63,284 nucleotides of DNA from the NCBI GenBank assembly GCA_029260825.1, contig JAJDCM010000343.1, positions 1 to 63,284 of the forward strand. The letters are read 5' to 3'. The position numbers and the translations under genes were made by a program. The notes beneath the pieces are model-generated. The model was not told where the DNA came from and did not search any database. It worked only from the letters and a program-made list of their open reading frames with translations. Source of the DNA: Planctomycetota bacterium (GTDB lineage Bacteria > Planctomycetota > JACOTG01 > JAJDCM01). Shown in pieces: positions 43,314 through 51,700 of the stretch. Position 1 is the first letter of the stretch. Each line of letters starts with the position of its first letter.

Positions 43314-45764
43314 ATGGCCGACGATATTTTCTTTGACGACATCAGTCAGCTGTATGGAGACGAAGAGCTCTTCGCCCGTGACAGCGAGGGTCAGCTCATG
43401 CGGGTGGCCAAGGTCTCCGATGCCGATTACGAGAAGAAGTTCGAGGTCATCATCGATGGGGAACCCATTGAAGTTCGAAAAGCGGTTCCGGCGACGGATT
43501 CCCAGGGCGTCAACCTTGTCGATGAAGAAGGAAACACTCTCTTTCGCCGGACCACGATCTGGGATGCGGCTCAAAAGCGTTACGTTCGGGAGCTTGGCGG
43601 CATCAACCCGATCCCCACATTGTGTCATCAGGAGCATCTGAAGCCGGCGGCGGTTTGTCGGATCTGTACCGTCCAGACGTTTCGGGTAAACCACGGAATT
43701 CGTTCCGCATACGGAAAACTGCTTCCCGCCTGTTTTCAACCCTGTGAACTCGATATGGAAGTGCACACGGTTGCTTCGCCTTCTACCGAGATCGCAGACA
43801 GAGTCAAGAAATCGATCTCGCTTCTGGGAGAGATGTTGCGAGTTGATCATCTTCGGGATGATTTCGACCGATCTGTCCCCAATGAGCTTGCGACCCTCAC
43901 CGAGCGTTTTCCGGCTCCTTCTCTTTCGTTCTCGAGCGAGCGGCCGGTTCAGCGCAACCAGGATCATAGCTCCACCCTGATTCGAGTTGATCATGACTCC
44001 TGCATCCTGTGCGATCGTTGTGTTCGCTCCTGCTCTGATGTGAAAGAGAACTTCGTGATCGGTCGGATGGGGAAGGGCTACACCACCCGGATTGCTTTTG
44101 ATTTCGACACACAGATGGGGGATTCGAGTTGTGTCTCCTGCGGCGAGTGCATGATCAACTGCCCGACCGATGCCCTCACTTTTCGGGAGCAAGTTCATTC
44201 AGACTGGTGGAATGAGAAGGTGGAGGGGGGAAGTCTACCCGTGTCGGCCGAGGAACTGGCGGGCATCCCTCTTTTTCAGGCGGTTTCTTACAAGTTCCTC
44301 CAGTGGAACTCGGGAGCTGTTGTTCGGCGGATGTTGAAAAAGGGAGACGTGCTCTGTCGTCAGGGGGACTACGGGGCGACCGCATTCATCCTCGTTCAGG
44401 GTGATATCGACATCTATATCGGAAAGCTCCGAAAACGGAGTCTGAAATCAAAGGGGATCTTCGGCAACATCCTCGCCCGCTTTTCCGGGGATACGGACAG
44501 GAATGACCCCGGATACGATATTTCCCCCGGGCCCTTCGGGGAGCTGGTAGCTACGCGAGGACCGGAAGACTTGATCCTTGGCGAGATGACCTGTATGAGC
44601 TTCTATCCTCGCAATGCCACGCTGGTAGCAAGAGAGGACGGGGAGGTTCTCGAGGTTCGTCGTAATGTCCTCTACATGTTGCAGAGAAATGCGGTGTCTA
44701 GAAAGGTGTTGGACCGGGTTTATCGGGAGCGGGCCCTCCAGGCTCATCTTTCTTCCGTTGCATTCTTTGAAGATCTCACCGATGAGGAACGAGAAGCAAG
44801 CGTTGAGTTCTTGAAGAACAAGGTGTCATTGGTTCGTCTCGATCCGGGGCAAGCGATTTTCCACGAAGGCGAACGGGCGGACGCTTTCTATATGATTCGC
44901 ATCGGTCATGTGAAGGTTTTCCGCACGATTCGCAATCAAGAGCGCATCCTCAACTATCTCCGACCCAATTCTTACTTTGGCGAGATCGGTCTTGTCAGCG
45001 AGAGCATCACCGGGTTGCCCCAGAAGGTACTGGGGCGACGAACCGCAACCTGTGTGGCGCTGGATGATGTTGAAGTGGTCAAGATCTCGGCCAATGTATT
45101 CGAGAAGCTGACCTCCATGAATCCGTCCCTGAAGAAAAAAGTGATCGAGATCTCAAAGGAGCGCTTGTATCAGGATCAGGGTCGGCTTCTACGACCCGCC
45201 ATGGCTCCGCTTCCCGAACTACTGGATCAGGGTCTTTTCAACGGTCAGAAGCTCCTGGTTCTCGATCTTGAAGCCTGTACCCGGTGTGATGAGTGCAGCA
45301 AGGCATGTGCGGATACCCATGGTGGGATCACCCGCCTGGTCAGAGAGGGCTTGCGTTTTGATCAGTACCTGATCGCGAGTGCCTGTCGAAGTTGTACGGA
45401 TCCCTACTGTCTCGTGGGCTGTCCGGTCGATGCGATTCATCGAGAGGGGGCCCTCCACATTGCGATCGAAGATCATTGCATCGGTTGCGGTCAATGCGCG
45501 AAGAACTGCCCTTACGGGAACATCAACATGGTTGGCTTCCCCGCCGTTGAGGATGATCATCTGTCCGAGCGCGCGGTGGTTCGTCAGCGAGCAACGACGT
45601 GTGACCTCTGTCAGAGCGTTCCTGCGGTGAAGAACCAGGAAGACGCGGAAGTCAGTTGCGTGTACGCCTGCCCCCACGACGCGGCATTCCGATGGAGCGG
45701 GGATGAACTCTGTGAGAAGGTCATGGAACGTCATTCATCCGATACGGAACGCTCCACCTCCTGA
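43314..45764 (+). CDS. Iron-sulfur protein with two cyclic-nucleotide-binding domains
   Basis: 816 residues, GGAGG 5 bases before the ATG. Order: a NuoG/HydA-like 2Fe-2S domain (about 90-150; C104, C115, C118, C140); two 4Fe-4S motifs CILCDRCVRSC (230-240) and CVSCGECMINCP (273-284); cyclic-nucleotide domain 1 (about 320-465, with an insertion and LGEMTCMSFYPRNATLVA); domain 2 (about 484-605, FGEIGLVS...RRTATCVA); then a four-cluster DMSO-reductase-beta-like ferredoxin (about 645-800; CTRCDECSKAC, CRSCTDPYCLVGCP, CIGCGQCAKNCP, CDLCQ with CVYACP). There are no membrane helices, so it is cytoplasmic. Both nucleotide domains keep the Glu and Arg that hold the cyclic phosphate. It is probably a redox subunit gated by cAMP or cGMP made by the upstream cyclase; its electron partners are not encoded nearby. 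Confidence 0.88.
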   Translation: MADDIFFDDISQLYGDEELFARDSEGQLMRVAKVSDADYEKKFEVIIDGEPIEVRKAVPATDSQGVNLVDEEGNTLFRRTTIWDAAQKRYVRELGGINPIPTLCHQEHLKPAAVCRICTVQTFRVNHGIRSAYGKLLPACFQPCELDMEVHTVASPSTEIADRVKKSISLLGEMLRVDHLRDDFDRSVPNELATLTERFPAPSLSFSSERPVQRNQDHSSTLIRVDHDSCILCDRCVRSCSDVKENFVIGRMGKGYTTRIAFDFDTQMGDSSCVSCGECMINCPTDALTFREQVHSDWWNEKVEGGSLPVSAEELAGIPLFQAVSYKFLQWNSGAVVRRMLKKGDVLCRQGDYGATAFILVQGDIDIYIGKLRKRSLKSKGIFGNILARFSGDTDRNDPGYDISPGPFGELVATRGPEDLILGEMTCMSFYPRNATLVAREDGEVLEVRRNVLYMLQRNAVSRKVLDRVYRERALQAHLSSVAFFEDLTDEEREASVEFLKNKVSLVRLDPGQAIFHEGERADAFYMIRIGHVKVFRTIRNQERILNYLRPNSYFGEIGLVSESITGLPQKVLGRRTATCVALDDVEVVKISANVFEKLTSMNPSLKKKVIEISKERLYQDQGRLLRPAMAPLPELLDQGLFNGQKLLVLDLEACTRCDECSKACADTHGGITRLVREGLRFDQYLIASACRSCTDPYCLVGCPVDAIHREGALHIAIEDHCIGCGQCAKNCPYGNINMVGFPAVEDDHLSERAVVRQRATTCDLCQSVPAVKNQEDAEVSCVYACPHDAAFRWSGDELCEKVMERHSSDTERSTS

Positions 45765-45902
45765 ATCACCGCACGAGTGGAGAGGTTTCAGCCTCGGAAG
45801 CTGGCTTTCTCAGAGGCTTGTGAAGATAGAGGTGATCGATTGCATTGCTCGTGTTACTATTGACATGCAAGCCCGCCCCCCTTTGAAGCAGGAGGTATTG
45901 CC

Positions 45903-47585
45903 ATGCCAGAAATGCACGAGGTCCGGCCCTTTTTTTCCCGATCCTGTTTATTCCGATCCTGGCCGATCTCTCGTCTGCTCTCGATCCTGGTGTCTGCGCT
46001 TTGCCTTTTCGCCTATCCCTCTCTTGCACAAGAGGTTTCTTTCTCTCTTCGCGAATATGAAACCCGGGAGTTTCCATTTTCCGTCTCTGCCGGAGATGTC
46101 AATAACGATGGCTTTCTCGATATCTGCTCGGCCGACTACCTGGGCAACGTCATCTCTCTCTTTATCGCAAGGGGTGACGGAACCTTCGCTTCTGCTGAAA
46201 CGCTGGTCGCTGGGCTCAGCCCCCGGGATATTGTGATCACAGATTTCGACCGTGATGGGTTCCAGGACATCATCGTCTCGAATCAAAGGACGGGAACCGT
46301 TTCAATGCTCCGTGGCTCGGGAGGAAACTCCGCCGCATCCTTTAGCTTGACCACCGTCTACGCGAACCGGAGTCCCTGGGGAATCGTTACCGGCGACTAC
46401 AACCGAGATGGGGTCCTTGATCTGATGGTGAGCGATGGATTGACACGAGGCGTTACTCGAATCCTGGGAGAGCCGGGAGGTGTCTTGGGGTCAAGCAGGA
46501 CCTACGGAACGGGAAGCGAGCCCTACAACCTGGTTCAGGGCGATTTTGACGAGGACGGTCTACAAGATCTAGCCGTCGCCAATCTGGGGTCGGCCAGCGT
46601 CACCGTCCTGGGCGGTTCGTTCAGTGGAGACTTTGTTCCGATGACAACCCTGGCGTCGCCTCGACCCTATGCGATTTCCACGGGAGACATCAACGGGGAC
46701 CAGCATCTGGACATTATCACCGGGAACTATGATCGTCAAACCGTGATGGTCTATGCGGGAGATGGCCGGGGTGGTTTTCTGCTTGTGGACGAGTTTGTTG
46801 CCGGGGAGTGGATCACCGCCGTGACTCCGATCGAGCTCAACGGCGACGGTCGGATGGATCTTGTCGTCCTTGATATTACTCGGGGCTATACCACCACTCC
46901 GGGTAGACTATATTATTATCTTGGTCAAGGGGATGGTCGATTCTTTCGAGGCGGCGAGATTGCAACCGGGCGCTCTCCGTTTCGTGTGATTGCGGCTGAT
47001 TTCGACAATGACGAGGTTCCCGATCTTGCTCTCGTCAATTCGATCGATCGCAGCATGATGGTTCTGATCAATGAGACCTATGAAGCCACAGGGACCCGGG
47101 AAGGAGCCGTCAATGGGGGGGCTGGTGGGGTTGTGGACGTTCTTTTCCTCAACGGTGAGGCAGGGACAGGAGACGACAGAAGAGTTGAATACAATATCCT
47201 TAGCTCTTTTGAGCTCCGGATGCGAAGGCCCCCCGCGGTTGTTGCACCGGCGGTTGCCCCCTATGCGGTTTATGCCTGGCCAGGAAATCCAACGGACAAC
47301 CAGACCGCAATTCTCCCCTTGCAGCTCGGTCGCTCGGCAATGCCCATGCCTATCGGAGGGGGACCCGACCCGCCCGTGATCTGGAACAACGTGGGTCGAT
47401 TTAACAGGCTCGGTTTTCCGACCCGTTCCTCCGAGCCGGCCCCAGGTTCCTTCTTAACCAGGCCGGAGGGCTTGAGAAGAGCTGGAGTGTTTTTCATCCA
47501 GGGCATCATCTTCGACCCCGGTTCCGCCGCATCGATCCCGGCGAGTCTTACGAACGGCATTCTGGCTGTTCCGGTCGTTCAGTAG
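45903..47585 (+). CDS. Secreted FG-GAP/VCBS-repeat protein with shared C-terminal module
   Basis: 560 residues; AGGAGG 8 bases before the ATG. After a long signal peptide (about 1-47, ending SLAQE), six to seven FG-GAP/VCBS repeats fill residues 50-395, each with a Ca-binding-like turn such as DVNNDGFLDI, DFDRDGFQDI, DYNRDGVLDL, DFDEDGLQDL, DINGDQHLDI, ELNGDGRMDL or DFDNDEVPDL. They should form a seven-bladed propeller, typically a binding or adhesion domain. From residue 401 the module VNGGAGG...VDVLFLNG begins and runs to the end. It is most similar to the module of the esterase at 15308-16690. No catalytic residues are recognisable. Confidence 0.85.
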   Translation: MPEMHEVRPFFSRSCLFRSWPISRLLSILVSALCLFAYPSLAQEVSFSLREYETREFPFSVSAGDVNNDGFLDICSADYLGNVISLFIARGDGTFASAETLVAGLSPRDIVITDFDRDGFQDIIVSNQRTGTVSMLRGSGGNSAASFSLTTVYANRSPWGIVTGDYNRDGVLDLMVSDGLTRGVTRILGEPGGVLGSSRTYGTGSEPYNLVQGDFDEDGLQDLAVANLGSASVTVLGGSFSGDFVPMTTLASPRPYAISTGDINGDQHLDIITGNYDRQTVMVYAGDGRGGFLLVDEFVAGEWITAVTPIELNGDGRMDLVVLDITRGYTTTPGRLYYYLGQGDGRFFRGGEIATGRSPFRVIAADFDNDEVPDLALVNSIDRSMMVLINETYEATGTREGAVNGGAGGVVDVLFLNGEAGTGDDRRVEYNILSSFELRMRRPPAVVAPAVAPYAVYAWPGNPTDNQTAILPLQLGRSAMPMPIGGGPDPPVIWNNVGRFNRLGFPTRSSEPAPGSFLTRPEGLRRAGVFFIQGIIFDPGSAASIPASLTNGILAVPVVQ

Positions 47586-47609
47586 AGGCCCTTTATCCGG
47601 TTTGAAGAA

Positions 47610-48746
47610 TCAGGACGTCGGGATGGCCCGGGTGACCGGAAGAGTAAAGGAGCGGCTTTTGGGATCGGTCCCCGCCTCCTCGATCCTGATTCTGATCGTC
47701 TTGACCGGCCCGGGCGGGGTGAGAGTTTTCTCCAGGTGATACCGGTACACACTGAAGTTTGATCCTCCCAGAGTGGTGCTGAGGGCGGGGTCTTCGATCC
47801 GATCTTCATCATCATCAAGCTCGGCGACGAGCGGGTCAAGCCCTTCCACTTCGATCGTGTAGCGAGTCAGGCCGGTGACTCCACGGGTTGCCATGAGGAT
47901 CACATCAAGAGCGATCGAGACGCTGTTTGTTTGATCTTGAATGATTCGAATGCTTTTCAGGTCCAGGTGGTTCTTGTAGTGCAAGATCGACTGGTTGATT
48001 CCTGGCGATTGATCTTGAAAGCTTGCATTAACCTCACCGGTCAAGGTTTCCGCCAGGATCGTCTGGAGCTCTTCCTTGACCAGCTCGTTATCGTTGGCCA
48101 GCCTTCCCGACGGCCAGACGATCGAAAGGGCATAGGTTCCCAGGTTCGGGGCGCGATCAATGAAGTCCATGGTGACTTCCGAAAAGGGGACCTGAAACGC
48201 CGAGATTGCCTCGGCAGGATTGGCCCAGAAACGGGGATTCTGTTCCAGTTTCGTCGGGTCATGAAGCCGGACGGCGAGACTCCCTACCGTGTCGAAGCTG
48301 CGATCGTTCGGGAGCCATGTCAGGGGGCCACCAAAAAGGAAAATTGCATGGTTGAACCAGAACCAGTCATTGGGGCGACCATAGACTTTTCCCTGGTGGC
48401 TCAAGTTGCACGAGAGAATCAGGTCGGCTCCGTTCTTCTTTGCCTGAGCGAAATAGTCCTCGGATGGCGGGCCTTCAAGAGGGGGAAGGAGGGTCGCTTT
48501 GATAAAGGCGGAGCCGTTGAGAGAATCGACGATTTGTTGAGATAGACCCTGTCCATCGATAACGAGTTCGATCTCGAGGGGATCTCCGGATTCTTCAATC
48601 TCCTGGGGAGTCATTCCTGTATCCGGCTTGACGTCTACCGGAATGACGGCGACATGAAAGGGGAGTGGACCGGAGTCCCTCAGTCTTTGCTGCGAAGCGC
48701 ATCCCGTGGCGAGGCAGGTCAGCAGAACGATCGTTGTGAATCTCAT
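47610..48746 (-). CDS. Lipoprotein of unknown function
   Basis: 378 residues from ATG 48746, placed by AAGGGA about 5 bases upstream and a lipobox right after (MRFTTIVLLTCLATGC); the open frame reaches back to 48785. The mature part begins with FHVAVIPVDVKP, continues with ADLILSCNLSHQGKVYGR and a hydrophobic patch WFWFNHAIFLFGGPLTWLP, then a Fn3-like beta region with a repeated Asp-rich turn. The overall impression is of a periplasmic, outer-membrane-associated lipoprotein. I do not recognise the family. It lies 47 bases downstream of the second kinase-FGE gene on the same strand, so they may be co-transcribed. Confidence 0.75.
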   Translation of the reverse strand: MRFTTIVLLTCLATGCASQQRLRDSGPLPFHVAVIPVDVKPDTGMTPQEIEESGDPLEIELVIDGQGLSQQIVDSLNGSAFIKATLLPPLEGPPSEDYFAQAKKNGADLILSCNLSHQGKVYGRPNDWFWFNHAIFLFGGPLTWLPNDRSFDTVGSLAVRLHDPTKLEQNPRFWANPAEAISAFQVPFSEVTMDFIDRAPNLGTYALSIVWPSGRLANDNELVKEELQTILAETLTGEVNASFQDQSPGINQSILHYKNHLDLKSIRIIQDQTNSVSIALDVILMATRGVTGLTRYTIEVEGLDPLVAELDDDEDRIEDPALSTTLGGSNFSVYRYHLEKTLTPPGPVKTIRIRIEEAGTDPKSRSFTLPVTRAIPTS

Positions 48747-48793
48747 GGTATCCCTTCCCTTGGATTCTATTTCTTCGAATTCCATCTTCTATT

Positions 48794-51700
48794 CTATGGT
48801 GTTGTGATTTTGAGTCGGTTTCCTAGCAGTTTTCCACTTGCCAGGCACTCCTTGACTTTGGATGCGTCCAGAGCGCATCGAAATCCAAGGAATGATTTTT
48901 TGCCGGGCTTGTTCGGTTGTTTCTCTTGAGGACTACAGGCTGCTCGAGCCGAGTAGCCGAAAAGGATTTGATCCTTGGTTCCCGCCCCGACGATCCAGAC
49001 CTTAAGGATTCCGCTCCAGTCGGCCAGTGAACGTGATTTATACGGGGCAAGGAGATCCACCTTGTTCTTTTCCGCCCAGGACTTGGTCGCCCCGTTTCGT
49101 GCCGGAGATGCAGTCCATTCGGCTACATTCGTGCCAAGGTTCCAGATCCTCGTGTCATGAGTGACATCTGCGCCTTTTCCCTCGGGCCATGGTGCAGTGT
49201 GTTTGATGTTGAGGGCGTTCAGAGAAATCGTGGTTCCCTGCTCGTCTCGAAGGCCCGAGTATGGACGGTATTGTGGGCCTCCTCGCACCGCGTATTCCCA
49301 CTCAACAAGAGAGGGGAGTCGTTTTCCTACCCAGGTCGCATAGGCAAATGCTTCCGCCCAGCTCATTCCTGTAGCTGGCTGGTTGCCATCTTGTTCACGG
49401 AGCCAGGCCCTTAGCTCGGGGCTCGGGCCGGAGGCGAATGGATCTCCAAAACCCGTTGGCCAGTTGTCAGGATTGGAGTATCCCTTTTCATGATTCAGAA
49501 AGCCGATGAACTCGGCACAGGTGACTTCGTGTTGATCGAGATAGTAATCCTGGATTTCATTCGCCTGATAAGGAAGAGCCCAGATGATCCCCGGCACCTG
49601 TTCCATCCAATCGGGGAGGCCTTTGAATTTTGCGAATCTTGCGTCCTCTTCTCCTTTGCTCTGACCCCCGAGGTGATAAGCGGCCTTGTGGTTGCCCAGG
49701 ACGAGGCGCATTCTTGAGACTGGATGATCTCGATCTTGAAGAGAAAACGAGATGCTCGGTTCGTGCTTGTCCTCGACAAGCTCGAGGTCAAATCTCTCTA
49801 TTCGTTTCTTCTGAATGCCGTGAAGGTCAACGGCGATGATTTCGAGCTCAACCTGTTTCTCGGACCATTCGGGCTTGAACGGCACCGGGCCTTCCCATCT
49901 TGAGTTAAGCCCCTTCTCGTTCTTGGATCCCGTTCGAGTCAGGTTGCCCTGAAGAGGATTCAGTCCAGAAGATGTGATCCGGAAGCGAACCGACTCCGTC
50001 CCATTTCCATCGGTTGACTCAAGGAGGATGTTCCAGGGGGTGTTGCCGGTGGGGCTAGGGGCCCAGGTTGCACCGACTCTTGGATTGTTGAGGGCGACTT
50101 CCGGTCCGGTGAGGGCTAATTCCCAATCTTGTTGCACGGGCTCGATCTTGTTTCCTGCTAGATCGTTTCCCAGGAAAGTAATGGTGTAGATGCCGTCTTT
50201 TCGATCGGTATCGGTCTTCCAGGTGTCAAGCACCCATGAAGTGGTGGCGCCGGGAACGATTGGCTTTGCGTTCGGGAGTTTCATCGATCCGGAGAAGGAG
50301 TCGCCGTGATTCGATCGAACCTCATAGCGAAGATCGACCGGAGTTGGTTGTGTCCAGGTATTTGTATCGGTGACTCTGATCTTGAATCCGGGTGAGGCTG
50401 TTCGATCTCTAAGAACTCGATCCTCGGGTAGCTGGTCTCCAAGGTCGATCGAAAGAGAGGGGGGAGTCGTATCAACGATGAGAAAGTGGGTTGGATTGAC
50501 TCCGTCGACAAGACCCTCCGGGGTTGGCAACCGAGTTTCGCTCACTTCATCGAATCGATAGACCGTCATTTCGATCTCGTAAGCTCCGGGATGCTCGAGG
50601 CGCAGAGGGAACCGTGCCGCGCCCTCTCGAACTACCTGGGGTTCAAACGATGTCCAGTCGCCATTTTCTTCTCGATAACGACAGTTGATTTCAAGAAGAA
50701 CGGGTCTTGAAACGGTGACGCAGGCATCCCAGTTCGGGGAGCTCGAGTAGTGAGGGAGTTCCTTGAAGACGATCCTCTTGTTCAAACTGCCGGGGTCGGT
50801 GGAGACAAGGCCCCGGTCAAAATCAGGCCGGAGCAGAGAGTAGGTCACCTTGATGGATTGTTCGAGCTCCGAGTTCGCAATGCTCAGTTTGCTTCGGACA
50901 ACTCCATCTGTTTCGCGCACTTTGATCTGAAGCTGCCCGGAAAAGCCCTTCTGACTGTCGAAGGTCGAGAAGTCCGGGAGCTTGATCGTGTGCTCGGATG
51001 CCGGGTTCTTCCCTTCTTCGGTCGACCCCATCAGCGTCCAATCAACGAGTCCCTTCCGGTTGAGTTCAACCTTGAGCTCAACTTTTGAGTCCACGTAAAC
51101 CGTATAGGTAAGCTTTCCGTCCGGAGTGGCGTTTTCAAGAGTCGCCTGCCGGGAAAACTTCAGAGGTTCGACGATCTCTAGCTCGAAGGGGAAGGTTTTT
51201 TCGTTGCCCGAATAATCGAGGACCGTCGCTGTCATCGAGACTTTCCCCGAGGAAGGAAACTCCTCTCGATCAGAGAGGGAGTCGATCCGGTAGGCCGTTT
51301 TTCCGCTGACATCGTTGGCCCCGAGCGGCTTCTTTCCGCCCTGGATTTCGATGTTGAAAACCGTTTTCTCGATGTCGGACTTTTCGCATCCGGTAAGGTC
51401 TACTTGCAAAGGAAGTCCGAAAGGGTCGATCTTTACCGTTTCGCCGGGGTTGATCACCACGTCCCGGCCAAGCCGAACCTCGGAAATCGACCAGGAATCT
51501 TTTGCCAGATACACGAGGTCGAAGGGAGAAGAGAACTGCTTTCTTCCGTCTTTCGTATCGATGCGGATTCGCACCTGCTTTTTCATTCTCTCCGGCGGGG
51601 CCTCTTCAACAAAGAGCTGGAAGTTGTCGCCTTTTTCTTCGAAGCGAAAGCCAGGAAGGGGAAGGGCATCCTCTTCTTTTCCCGGCACGAGGACCGGGTA

